DNA of 64,000 nucleotides from NIOZ-UU13 sp964417935 (GTDB taxonomy: Bacteria > Planctomycetota > Phycisphaerae > Sedimentisphaerales > Anaerobacaceae). The position numbers were made by a program, and so were the translations under genes. Position 1 is the stretch's first letter, and each line of letters starts with the position of its first letter. The notes below the pieces were generated by a model. It searched no databases and was not told the origin of the DNA. It was given only the letters and a program-made list of their open reading frames with translations. The DNA is taken from NCBI GenBank assembly GCA_964417935.1, contig CAYQKF010000002.1, positions 1 through 64,000 on the forward strand. Reading direction: 5' to 3'. Below, piece by piece: positions 24,267 to 32,847 of this stretch.

Positions 24267-25298
24267 TTACAGCCCTTCTATAATCTTTTTATAGAGCAAT
24301 GGAAACGTCTGTTTCTGGTTGCCCTGTATATAAAAGCCCTTACCAGAAAATGCCCGCGGAATTCGGATTACAACGCTCTTTTGGTCGCGGAAATAATAAC
24401 CCTGTGAAGATTCATCGCTCATTGCTCCGGGCTGCTGGTCGCGGAGGTCGAAGTCGGCGGTAATAATATTATTGGGGACATTGCCCGTATTGGCAGCCAT
24501 TGAAACGGCTTTGAGCAGAACTTCCGGGCCTGTCACGGCACTTCCAATATTAAGTAATACTCCGCCGTCTGTAAGCCTGGTTATTTCATTCGTATAGATG
24601 AGGAAATCCCGGCCGGAACAGCCGCCCTTGGCCTGGCCGTCAAAAGACGGATGCTGGTCGGTCACATCCGTGCCTATTCCGACATGAACCGTAAAGGGAA
24701 CTTCATTTTCATAGCATGCGCTAAGGACACTGGCCAGTGGACAAACAAAACTCAGTGCTGAATTGACTTTTCCAGCCAGGGCAAGGACCTCTTTACGAAA
24801 ATCTTCATCACACATCATTCTGCCCAGTGACTCCCCACAGCCCAGCTTGTATTTATTACCGATGGACAAGGCACAATTGATGTATGCAAACTCGTAAGCC
24901 ATTCCGAATCTGCCTTTGCCCAGGGCATCGTGGACATTTTCGCTGGTTTGGCCTATCAGGGCCAGCTCGAAATCGTGGATGGCCGTGGCGCAGCTCCCGG
25001 CAACTAAAGTTACGAGACCGTGCCTCACAAGGTTGGCAAGCAAAGGGCCAAGGCCGTTTTTTATCAAATGAGCTCCGGTAAAAATAACGACTGGCTTGTC
25101 GGCCTTTCGAGACGAAACTATCGCCCGGGCAACGGTCTCGATATCGCCTTTGGTCTTTTCCGGTAAATCAATAGTAATATTGTCGATGTCCACAGGCCGG
25201 ATAAGGTCATCGAGCGTAACCTTATTGCTGCGCGTACCCAATGGATACGTATCGATTTTGCTGGAATCAAAGACGTTGTATTTGCCGTCGTACTGCAT
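24267..25298 (-). CDS. Unrecognised conserved-looking protein between epimerase and kinase genes
   Basis: 343 residues. It shows Rossmann-like features: KPVVIFTGAHLIKNGLGPLL, LVAGSCATAIHDFELALIG, VPFTVHVGIGTD, and LTDGGVLLNIGSAVTGPEVLLKAV. Weak overall resemblance to the deoxyhypusine-synthase fold is my impression only. Tight spacing (17 bases to the kinase-phosphatase gene, 13 from the epimerase gene) makes it part of one operon, so a sugar- or nucleotide-related reaction is likely. No signal peptide, so it is cytoplasmic. Confidence 0.6.
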   Translation of the reverse strand: MQYDGKYNVFDSSKIDTYPLGTRSNKVTLDDLIRPVDIDNITIDLPEKTKGDIETVARAIVSSRKADKPVVIFTGAHLIKNGLGPLLANLVRHGLVTLVAGSCATAIHDFELALIGQTSENVHDALGKGRFGMAYEFAYINCALSIGNKYKLGCGESLGRMMCDEDFRKEVLALAGKVNSALSFVCPLASVLSACYENEVPFTVHVGIGTDVTDQHPSFDGQAKGGCSGRDFLIYTNEITRLTDGGVLLNIGSAVTGPEVLLKAVSMAANTGNVPNNIITADFDLRDQQPGAMSDESSQGYYFRDQKSVVIRIPRAFSGKGFYIQGNQKQTFPLLYKKIIEGL

Positions 25299-25311
25299 AT
25301 GTGAACATCTG

Positions 25312-26592
25312 TTATTTAAGCTTTTCGAGCAACTTCTCGAGCCGTTTTATGCACTGTACCATACAACGAACCGTATGATAGTTCACTTTCCAGGAATGGC
25401 TCATATGCGTCCAGATTGGTTCGCCCTCTCTGGCGAGCAGCGGCCACCACTCACCCACGGGATGATTTATCATCTTATCGAAGACAAAACGGTGCACGTT
25501 TTCATAGGCCGGCCAGTATTTTTCAGGCCCGAACCGCAGAACCCCCTCCAACATCCCAATCATAACCTCCGCCTGCTGCCAGAACTCTTTTTCCCTGTCA
25601 TAAACACCACCGGCGTGCGGCCCCTCAATATAAACGCCGCCGTATTCCTCATCGATACCGTTTTTCATTCCGTGGTCCATCGCCTTCTTGATAATGTCCT
25701 TATATTCCTCAAAGCCCGAACCCATAATGTCTGTCGCGTGAGCGAGCAGCCAGGCAAATTCCACGTTGTGGCCTGCTGAGGTATTGTCCTCGGCGTGGTC
25801 TTTTTGCCCGCCTTCTGCAAAGCGGTCCCAGCCCCAAATGATATCAAACTTTATCTGCGGCGCTATCTGCCAATCGGGCGTGAACTGGGGTATGCCGGTC
25901 GCATATTTCGGGTGCAGGATTCTCTTTATCAGAAGGTCAATATCTTCCAACAGTTTTCGGCGGTGTACGCTCCGGCCGCTGCATTCATACAACGTGGTAA
26001 ACGCCTCCATCAGGTGCATATGGGCGTCGAGGGTCTTTCTGTCACCACCGCCGCTGCCCGGCCCGCACATGTCCCAGTTCCTCTCAAACATCTCAAAATA
26101 TCCGCCGTACATCGTGTCTGCACAGTGTTTCTGCATAAGGTCGAAAACCTTCTCGGCGTATTCCAGGCCCCTTGGATCACCAGTCGCCAGTGTATATTCG
26201 CTGAGGGAATAAATCGCGAAGCTAAAGCCATAAATAATCTTCTTATCGATGGCGACGTTGCCCTTACGGTCCACCGTCCAGAAGAATCCGCCGTGTTCGG
26301 TGTCCCACATCTTGTCAATGAGAAAATCGACGCCGTGTTTGGCGTATTCGGCGCATTTACCATCTCCATAGCCTGCTCGATGGGCCGAGGCCATTGTATA
26401 AACGGTACGGCTCTGAGCGATTAACGATTTCTCGTCCTCGCCGGTATCATTGCCGTCCTTATCGAAGTGCGTAATAAAACCGCCGTTCTCATCGTCCTTG
26501 CACCGGACCAGCCAGAAAGGAAGCAGCTCCGTGGTCAAGTGTTTTTTGCACTCTTCGAGACAGGCGGTTACTTGCTCTGCATCAATAGCCAT
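25312..26592 (-). CDS. AGE-family sugar 2-epimerase/isomerase
   Basis: 426 residues from the ATG at 26592, eight bases after GAGGAG. The (alpha/alpha)6-barrel signatures of N-acylglucosamine 2-epimerase / cellobiose 2-epimerase are present: NGGFITHFDKDG, QSRTVYTMASAHRAG, GFFWTVDRKGN, LDAHMHLMEAFTTLYE with its catalytic His, and AGHNVEFAWLLAHATD. The product interconverts epimers at C2 of a free or phosphorylated sugar; the exact substrate is not evident. It is the first gene of an operon with an unknown protein and a PfkB-HAD fusion. Confidence 0.88.
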   Translation of the reverse strand: MAIDAEQVTACLEECKKHLTTELLPFWLVRCKDDENGGFITHFDKDGNDTGEDEKSLIAQSRTVYTMASAHRAGYGDGKCAEYAKHGVDFLIDKMWDTEHGGFFWTVDRKGNVAIDKKIIYGFSFAIYSLSEYTLATGDPRGLEYAEKVFDLMQKHCADTMYGGYFEMFERNWDMCGPGSGGGDRKTLDAHMHLMEAFTTLYECSGRSVHRRKLLEDIDLLIKRILHPKYATGIPQFTPDWQIAPQIKFDIIWGWDRFAEGGQKDHAEDNTSAGHNVEFAWLLAHATDIMGSGFEEYKDIIKKAMDHGMKNGIDEEYGGVYIEGPHAGGVYDREKEFWQQAEVMIGMLEGVLRFGPEKYWPAYENVHRFVFDKMINHPVGEWWPLLAREGEPIWTHMSHSWKVNYHTVRCMVQCIKRLEKLLEKLK

Positions 26593-26631
26593 TTCGCAAT
26601 TCTCCTCGAACAATTAATATCTTTCAACAAT

Positions 26632-26679
26632 TCAAAATATCTCCCCATCCAGATATGGTTCCATATCAACAAGCTTCAT
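26632..26679 (-). pseudogene. Possible 15-codon gene remnant with strong ribosome site
   Basis: ATG at 26679 preceded by GAGGAAGGAG reads MKLVDMEPYLDGEIF then stop. The good Shine-Dalgarno with a very short frame suggests the start of a gene that was deleted or frameshifted. No continuation was recognised in the other frames. Confidence 0.25.
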
Positions 26680-26722
26680 AACTCCTTCCTCGAAAGTCAA
26701 TAGAGGCAAATATGACTACTGC

Positions 26723-27160
26723 TTATACTGTGTTGTCTGAAGCCTGGCGATACCTCTGTATTGCTGACAAAAACTGTAACCAAACATCCGGAATATTATT
26801 TGCCAAATCCTCCAAATGTATTTCTTCAAGCATAAAGCCATATGCGTGAACGAAAAAATGCCTGAAGGTCAGATATTCGTAGAGTTGGTCGGAGAGTTTC
26901 TCCGGTATAATTCCATTGGACACAGAAATGTCCAGTAAATCCTTATGCGACGTTTCTGATTTCGGAATCTCAGTGCCTTTTGCTTTTAGCACCTGCTTCA
27001 AAATATTCTCTATCCCGTTATAAATGTTATGGAGGAATGTGGCGATAGCAGCCAATTCAACAGTCGACCTCTTTTTTCTTCCCATTGCATCTTTAAGATT
27101 ACCCAACGCTTTTTCCACATTCTCTTTTTCCGCAGCTATTTTTCGGGTTAAATCAACCAT
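26723..27160 (-). CDS. hepT: HepT-type toxin (HEPN RNase/AMPylation target)
   Basis: 145 residues, all-alpha HEPN fold. The motif R-x4-H-x-Y is exact at R100, H105 and Y107 (RHFFVHAY). In known MntA-HepT pairs HepT is the toxic partner, and MntA modifies its motif Tyr with AMP. The ATG overlaps the mntA stop by 8 bases. The pair forms a complete two-gene unit with antitoxin first. Confidence 0.88.
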   Translation of the reverse strand: MVDLTRKIAAEKENVEKALGNLKDAMGRKKRSTVELAAIATFLHNIYNGIENILKQVLKAKGTEIPKSETSHKDLLDISVSNGIIPEKLSDQLYEYLTFRHFFVHAYGFMLEEIHLEDLANNIPDVWLQFLSAIQRYRQASDNTV

Positions 27161-27422
27161 AGATTCTCACTCCGGTTTCTTCGACAATATCATTGAACAG
27201 CGATTTTTGGGATAAATCAACAAGGTCAACAGGTTTTGATAAGTGCTTAACCAACTCGGCATAGAACTTGAAGAATAATTTTTGTTCAATCCCTCTTACT
27301 CCAAGGTCTATATCATTAGCGCCCTCATCTTTTTCAATTGACGAGCCAAACAAGAACACAGAGGAAACGTTATATTTTTTGGCATACTGCAAAATTACAT
27401 CTTTCTCATATTCTGTTATCAT
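27153..27422 (-). CDS. mntA: MntA-type nucleotidyltransferase antitoxin
   Basis: 89 residues from the ATG at 27422 (AGGGG upstream). The minimal nucleotidyltransferase motif G-S-x10-D-x-D is exact at G26, S27, D38 and D40 (FLFGSSIEKDEGANDIDLGV). It is expected to AMPylate and so silence HepT. Overlaps hepT, typical of the pair. Confidence 0.88.
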   Translation of the reverse strand: MITEYEKDVILQYAKKYNVSSVFLFGSSIEKDEGANDIDLGVRGIEQKLFFKFYAELVKHLSKPVDLVDLSQKSLFNDIVEETGVRIYG

Positions 27423-27548
27423 AGCATACCCCTTTGCCAGATCCAAAATAACTTAAAATAACTGAAGCACTTCGTTTATGTATTACTATAGGTGAATTTT
27501 ATCCAAACGCAAATATATATTTTCGACTACGTTTGGGGATGATAAGGA

Positions 27549-27612
27549 GATTGCCGCACCCTGCTTTGCAGGTCGCGCAATGACGAGATTCTTCGCTCCG
27601 CTCAGAATGACA
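27549..27612. repeat. Two REP-like units (ATTGCC...GCAATGAC, ATTCTT...AGAATGAC)
   Basis: TTGCCGCACCCTGC...GCGCAATGAC is followed directly by GAGATTCTTCGCTCCGCTCAGAATGACAAC. The second unit has the same plan as 62372-62465 and 325-350. It lies just after the HEAT-protein stop. Confidence 0.6.
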
Positions 27613-27620
27613 ACCACATG

Positions 27621-29417
27621 TCAACTCTTTGCCTGGTCGAGGATGAGGTCTTTGACTTTTTGGCTGGGCAGATTCAGTGCGCCGTAAGCGGCAGCCGCTG
27701 CGCTGCGAAGCTCTGGAGCCGTATCGTCCGAGCTGATAAGTGCGTAAATACTGTCAACCATCGGCTCAACCAGCATATTGGCGTTCAATTTCGCCGAAGT
27801 AGCAAGAGAGTCAAACGCCGATATTCGAACATCAACAGCATTGTTATTATCAAGGGCCATTCCGGCTATTGCCCGCTGGGCGCCGGGGCTGTCGAGATGG
27901 GCTAAAATCTGACCGGCCAAAATCTGGATTTCGGGGCGCTCGTCATTTACCGCGCTTACGAGAGTATCCTGGGCGGCAGATAAATTAATGACAGGATTTC
28001 TGGTTTGAGCCAATTTGAGCATTACCTCGGCCGCGCGAAGGGCATAGCTGTCGGCTACCTGCTCATTCCACAGGCCGGCATCATCAGCGGCCGGCTGTGA
28101 ATTTTGTCCTAAAGCCTCCGCCAAATTCGCAACCACCAGCTTACTCTCGGCAAATGGCTCCTTAGGCCCTGCCGCAGCTACTGCTATCGCGGCACTGTAT
28201 CTTACCCTTATATTATTGAAACTCAGGGCCTGAAGCAGCGGCTGAGCCGGCCCAATGCGATAAAGTAATGATTTTTCACCCGCGGTTGTACCCAATGCCT
28301 CAATAGCACCAAGTGCAACGTAAGCATTCTTGTCTTTGACCGCCCGAGCAAGGGCCTGATGAAGATATTCAACCCCTGCGGTGGTGGCATAGACAAGCGC
28401 ATCGGCGTGGCGGTCGCCAAAATATTGCGGCATCTGCTCAACGCCGGCGGACTCCGCTTTGAAAAAGGCAGCAAGCCACAGACCAATGGCCGGGCCGAAT
28501 CCCGCGTCGGCCTTGAGCGCCCATTCGCAGCACCGCATCGCCATAAGCTCGTTAAAGTAACTCTTGGTCACTTCTTCGCGAACCAGTCGCTGCCGGTCAG
28601 AATCCAAGAACCAAATATTGGCAAAATCAGCATCCTCAGCCGGTGTCAATGACTGCGCATGGTAATAATATTTTTCGCCAAGCTCGAAGAACAACTGGGC
28701 AGCCGGAATTTTCAGAGTGCCGGGATCAATTTTACTAAGGCTGTTCGTGGCCAATTCACGAAGCTCGGTTGAACCGTCGTTCTCGACAAGATACTTTAGA
28801 TAGGCCTGCGATTGGGGATAGCCAATCTTGCCCAAGGCCGTTATTATCTGGGCCTTGAGCGCCACATTTTCACTCTGCAAGGCGGCCACAAGAGGCCTTA
28901 TCGCATCTCTGCCAATCTGCGGAAGAGCCCGTACAATATACGGGAATTCTGCGTCGCGGGAATCGTCGGCCATCGCATCGAGCATAAACGGTATTGCATA
29001 TTCACCGGCGTTGCGAAGCCGTTTAACCCCCGTGAACCAGCCGCGCTCGGTACTGCTCAGCCTTTTTATCTCCGTTACGATAACCCTTGGGTCTGCCCGG
29101 CGGATGAAGCTGCCCTGCTCGATAATATCGAGGATTTTACCGCTTAACTCTGCAAGCTCAGGGTCAGGTGAGATTTCATTGACTCTTAACAAAATCGCGT
29201 AACCTTGAGGATTGTCTTTACTTAACTCAAGCAATTTTACAGGGTCGGGATTACTGTCCAGGACCGCCTGTGCGTATCCCTTGGCTAAATCGAATCGGCC
29301 GATTTTCGTATAATGCACGAAATCATTCCAATTCTCCTCCAAAGTTTGAGCAAAACCGGCGCTAACTACAAAAAGTGTTAATGCTAAAATCGCTGCGGCA
29401 CTTTTTCCGTTGAACAT
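27621..29417 (-). CDS. Exported HEAT-repeat protein
   Basis: 598 residues from the ATG at 29417 (AGGAGA eight bases upstream). The signal peptide ends SAGFAQ at about residue 24. HEAT-like helical pairs follow: RPLVAALQSENVALKAQIIT, ALGKIGYPQSQAYLKYL, ALGAIEALGTTAGEKSLLYR, and AGQILAHLDSPGAQRAIAG. No catalytic domain is visible. It is probably a periplasmic scaffold. It stands alone with a promoter candidate at 29609-29637. Confidence 0.75.
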   Translation of the reverse strand: MFNGKSAAAILALTLFVVSAGFAQTLEENWNDFVHYTKIGRFDLAKGYAQAVLDSNPDPVKLLELSKDNPQGYAILLRVNEISPDPELAELSGKILDIIEQGSFIRRADPRVIVTEIKRLSSTERGWFTGVKRLRNAGEYAIPFMLDAMADDSRDAEFPYIVRALPQIGRDAIRPLVAALQSENVALKAQIITALGKIGYPQSQAYLKYLVENDGSTELRELATNSLSKIDPGTLKIPAAQLFFELGEKYYYHAQSLTPAEDADFANIWFLDSDRQRLVREEVTKSYFNELMAMRCCEWALKADAGFGPAIGLWLAAFFKAESAGVEQMPQYFGDRHADALVYATTAGVEYLHQALARAVKDKNAYVALGAIEALGTTAGEKSLLYRIGPAQPLLQALSFNNIRVRYSAAIAVAAAGPKEPFAESKLVVANLAEALGQNSQPAADDAGLWNEQVADSYALRAAEVMLKLAQTRNPVINLSAAQDTLVSAVNDERPEIQILAGQILAHLDSPGAQRAIAGMALDNNNAVDVRISAFDSLATSAKLNANMLVEPMVDSIYALISSDDTAPELRSAAAAAYGALNLPSQKVKDLILDQAKS

Positions 29418-29608
29418 CGAAATTTCTCCTAACAACTCTCTGCTGTATTCCCGCCTTGCGGGGTCCCTCTTCTATCACAAAACCGGACTCGGCAGCCAAA
29501 AAAACATACAGATAAAGAACCAGATTTGCCGGCCCTTACCTCCAAAACAATTCTATTGGGGCGATTTTCGCCTACCAAATGCAGACAGAAACCACATTTC
29601 ATTATAAT

Positions 29609-29637
29609 ATACTACAAGTAAATATCTTTCTTGTCAA
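29609..29637 (-). promoter_or_regulatory. Candidate promoter of the HEAT-repeat gene
   Basis: TTGACA (29637-29632), 17 bp, TAGTAT (29614-29609) on the minus strand, about 190 bases before the start at 29417. Confidence 0.45.
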
Positions 29638-29686
29638 TAAAAAACCATTTCACTGCCGACAATAAGCACCAATTAAGCACTTTACA

Positions 29687-29715
29687 CTTGCATTCCAGAG
29701 CGGTTTCTGCTACAA
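29687..29715 (+). promoter_or_regulatory. Promoter with TTGCAT -35 for the propeller/pilin-like unit
   Basis: TTGCAT (29687-29692), 17 bp, TACAAT (29710-29715), 73 bases before the GTG at 29789. TTGCAT recurs at 33733, 52554 and 53600. Confidence 0.55.
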
Positions 29716-29788
29716 TATCGGACATACAGCCGATTTTGCTTAAAGCAGCTTAATGGCAACGAGTAAAAAGAATCAGAGGGAGAAAATA

Positions 29789-31156
29789 GTGAAAAATACA
29801 ATTCCAGTCTCGAGTTGGTTGATTTTAGTCATTCTTGGCCTTGCGGGAACAATTACCGTCGGCGACGATGGTCTTGTAGTAAAATCTATGTGGAAATCAC
29901 TTGGCGGCGATTTCAAGCGGACCGGTTTAAGCGAGAATTCCGGGCTGGAGCTTGGCTGCATCAAATGGAAGTTCGAAACAAATGGGCCGGTATCAGCAAG
30001 CCTCACTGTCGGTGTTGATAATAGAGTGCATATTGCCTGCGAAGATGGGACACTATATACGCTCGACTACAATGGCAGCTTGTTGTGGAGTTATGATGCA
30101 AATTCACCGCTCCTTAGTTCGCCAACCATAGGTTCTGATGGCACTGTGTATGTCGGAAGCCAAAACGGAGAGCTGTACGCAATTGATATTGACGGCAACC
30201 TAAAATGGACACACTATACCGATGGCTTTGTGTACTCGTCCCCGGCAGTATCAGCCGACGGCAATATATATGTCTGCTCGCAGGATGGCATACTTTACGC
30301 CCTGGGTCAGGATGGCAGCGAGCTGTGGAGCTTTGAGACAAAAGGTCCCGGCAAAGTATCAACAGGTTCGATTTTTGCCTCGCCCGCGATAGGCAGCGAT
30401 GAGACAGTCTATATCGCGGGATTATATGACCCGAATTTGTATGCACTTGACCCCAACGACGGCTCTTTAAAGTGGACGTGCAATTTTGAATCTCAGGGCT
30501 GGCCGTTTGCCTCGCCTGTCGTTGCCGACGATGGTACGATTTACCAGACATTGCTATATGATACAAACCTGTACTCAATCGACCATAATGACGGCGCTAT
30601 TATTTGGTCTCTTGACTTAGCAGATCCTAAAAGCGGTTTCTTCGAACTTAACTACCTTGAAAATTACGGAGATGCAGACGGCTGGTCTGAACCGGCCTTG
30701 GGGCCCGATGGGACAATCTACGTAAGCTTCGACGATCCATACCTCAGAGCAGTCGATCCCAATGGAAACATAAAATGGACAACTCGCCTGGGAACTATTG
30801 GTGGTTTTACCTTAGCTGTTGACACCAATGGTCTTATCTATGCCTCCTGTGATGACGGCCACCTTTACGTAGTAGATTCAAACGGCTATGAGGTCTCTCG
30901 TTATCAGAGTGATAACTGGCTCAGTTATCCCGTAATTGCAGCGGACAACACCATAATTGTCACAGATTCAAGGGATAATTCATTCCTAATTGAGCACCCG
31001 AACAATGTGGTTGTGGCACTCAGCCCACAATGCAGCGAAGAACAGGTGCCCGACCTGAGCTGGGTTGGAGATTTAGACTCTAACGGAACTGTAAATTTCA
31101 ACGACATTGTCATGTTGGCAGCCAACTGGCTTAACGACAAAGGAATAATGCAATGA
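29789..31156 (+). CDS. Exported PQQ-like beta-propeller protein with dockerin-like C-terminus
   Basis: 455 residues. GAGGGAGA six bases upstream points to the GTG at 29789; an ATG 12 codons earlier has no ribosome site. A signal peptide (SWLILVILGLAG) is followed by about seven PQQ/YWTD-like blades with repeated SSPAVSADGNIYVCS-type strands and LYALD turns. The C-terminal part contains DLDSNGTVNFNDIVMLAANWL, one half of a dockerin/EF-hand-type repeat. The stop overlaps the next ATG (ATGA), so a pilin-like protein is translated with it. Confidence 0.8.
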   Translation: MKNTIPVSSWLILVILGLAGTITVGDDGLVVKSMWKSLGGDFKRTGLSENSGLELGCIKWKFETNGPVSASLTVGVDNRVHIACEDGTLYTLDYNGSLLWSYDANSPLLSSPTIGSDGTVYVGSQNGELYAIDIDGNLKWTHYTDGFVYSSPAVSADGNIYVCSQDGILYALGQDGSELWSFETKGPGKVSTGSIFASPAIGSDETVYIAGLYDPNLYALDPNDGSLKWTCNFESQGWPFASPVVADDGTIYQTLLYDTNLYSIDHNDGAIIWSLDLADPKSGFFELNYLENYGDADGWSEPALGPDGTIYVSFDDPYLRAVDPNGNIKWTTRLGTIGGFTLAVDTNGLIYASCDDGHLYVVDSNGYEVSRYQSDNWLSYPVIAADNTIIVTDSRDNSFLIEHPNNVVVALSPQCSEEQVPDLSWVGDLDSNGTVNFNDIVMLAANWLNDKGIMQ

Positions 31157-31947
31157 AATTAAGAAGAACTTTTACGAGAAAAGACATTCTTGTTATCTTC
31201 GGCTGCATTGTGTTCCTGCTGATGAATATCGGTGCTATTGGAAGCGGCGGTCGCAGACGGGCTAAGGAGATGGTCTGTCTTTCGAACCTACGCCAATGGG
31301 GTGTTATCTACCAAATGTTCACGAACGATCGCAACGGCTCTTTTACCATAGATATGGGTATGGGTTGGAGTCGCGGAGAATGGCTAATAGAATTGCGGCC
31401 TTATATACAGCCAGGAACAAATTTGCTCCGCTGCCCAGAGGCCACCAAAAGGCACCCTAATGGGCACATATGGGGCGGTACGTATAACACTTACGATATT
31501 CCAATAAAGGTAGGTCCGGAAGAACCCAGTTATGGGGCAAATTGCTGGATTTATGATCCACCACCAGATGTTAAGACCCTTCAGGGACGTCCCACCGAAT
31601 GGAGTTGGAGGACTGTTAATGTTGAAGGTGTAGATAATATACCGGTGTTTGCCGATACAATGTTTAGGGGAGGGGGCCCCTACGAATTTGGGGTACGCGG
31701 CGACCCTCCCGAATACGATGGCCAATGGATTACCTACAGCAGTGAAATGATGCATTTCTGCATCAACCGACACAATGGGGCTGTAAATCACCTTTTTATG
31801 GATTGGTCCGTCAGAAAGGTAGGACTTAAGGAGCTGTGGAAGCTGAACTGGCATCGCCAGTTCAATACAAATGGTCCCTGGACTAAAGCTGGTGGTGTCC
31901 AACCAAGAGACTGGCCCAAATGGATGAGGAATTTTAAGGACTACTAA
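31153..31947 (+). CDS. Pilin-like H-x9-D family protein lacking the prepilin cleavage motif
   Basis: 264 residues. It carries the C-terminal module common to this family: INRHNGAVNHLFMDWSVR (H-x9-DW), GLKELWKLNWHR, GPWTKAGG, and DWPKWMRNFKDY. The N-terminus is different. Instead of GFTLIELLVV there is RKDILVIFGCIVFLLMNIG, one hydrophobic helix without the Glu5 or cleavage site, although VCLSNLRQWGVIYQMF resumes the family pattern. It should be membrane-anchored rather than processed. It overlaps the propeller gene by 4 bases. Confidence 0.75.
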   Translation: MKLRRTFTRKDILVIFGCIVFLLMNIGAIGSGGRRRAKEMVCLSNLRQWGVIYQMFTNDRNGSFTIDMGMGWSRGEWLIELRPYIQPGTNLLRCPEATKRHPNGHIWGGTYNTYDIPIKVGPEEPSYGANCWIYDPPPDVKTLQGRPTEWSWRTVNVEGVDNIPVFADTMFRGGGPYEFGVRGDPPEYDGQWITYSSEMMHFCINRHNGAVNHLFMDWSVRKVGLKELWKLNWHRQFNTNGPWTKAGGVQPRDWPKWMRNFKDY

Positions 31948-31977
31948 CAAAACTTGACACAAGGAAGACTCAGCATT

Positions 31978-32817
31978 ATGCGTAAACGAAAAGGCTTTAC
32001 TCCATTAAGAATCCGCAACAAAGGCGGACACTCAGACAGATCAAGATTACTTCTAACAGGCTTTACCCTAATAGAACTTCTGGTGGTAATCGCCATCATT
32101 GCATTATTGATGGCGATTTTGATGCCGGCCCTAAATCGTGTAAAAAAACAGGCAAAAGCAGTTGGCTGCCAAACAAATCTGCGCCAATGGGCGCTTGTCT
32201 TCTCGATTTATATGGATGAGAACGATGGCTATTTCGCTTACGGTGACAGCAGCGGCAGATGGAGGTGGGTCATCCAAGCGCACCACAGAGACCGAAAGCT
32301 AAGCGTCTGCTGCCCGGAGGCCGCGAACCCTGACAGACACACAGGAACGTTTGGTGTATGGGGCGCAGAATCTCTGGACAGCGACTATGTAGCGCAGGAA
32401 GATTACGGCAGCTATGGTTTAAATCGCTGGGTCTATAACAGGAAAAAGGACCAGTCACATGAGGGTTACTTCAAGACTCGCAACGTTGCAGGCACAAATC
32501 AAATTCCACTGTTTCAGGATTGCTCATGGTATGGAGCCGGGCCCCTTGACTATGATATCCCTCCGGAATATGATGGCCACACACAGAGTAGTACCGGCCA
32601 TTGGAGAGGTGATAACATGAGGCGCGTCTGCCTCAACCGGCACAACGCAGCGACAAACGGTGCTTTTCTGGATTTTTCTGTCCGAAGATTAGGACTCAAA
32701 GAGTTGTGGACGTTGAAATGGAATCGCAACTTCGAAACAGTCAACCTGTGGACCAAAGCCGGCGGTGTTAGAACTGAAGACTGGCCGCAATGGATGAGAA
32801 CATTCAAAGATTACTAA
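31978..32817 (+). CDS. Prepilin-type pseudopilin, H-x9-DF/C-terminal-module family
   Basis: 279 residues from the ATG at 31978 (AAGGAAG 12 bases upstream). The N-terminus has MRKRKGFTPLRI followed about 20 residues later by TGFTLIELLVVIAIIALLM: a prepilin peptidase motif preceded by a second, degenerate one (GFTPL). The variable middle region holds short cysteine- and Gly-rich motifs (SVCCPEAA). The C-terminal module is LNRHNAATNGAFLDFSVR, LKELWTLKWNR, WTKAGG and EDWPQWMRTFKDY. Proteins of this class pass through type II secretion or pilus-like assembly; their exact job in Planctomycetota is not known. Confidence 0.8.
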   Translation: MRKRKGFTPLRIRNKGGHSDRSRLLLTGFTLIELLVVIAIIALLMAILMPALNRVKKQAKAVGCQTNLRQWALVFSIYMDENDGYFAYGDSSGRWRWVIQAHHRDRKLSVCCPEAANPDRHTGTFGVWGAESLDSDYVAQEDYGSYGLNRWVYNRKKDQSHEGYFKTRNVAGTNQIPLFQDCSWYGAGPLDYDIPPEYDGHTQSSTGHWRGDNMRRVCLNRHNAATNGAFLDFSVRRLGLKELWTLKWNRNFETVNLWTKAGGVRTEDWPQWMRTFKDY

Positions 32818-32847
32818 GAAAACTTGGCACAAGAAAGACGCAGCATC

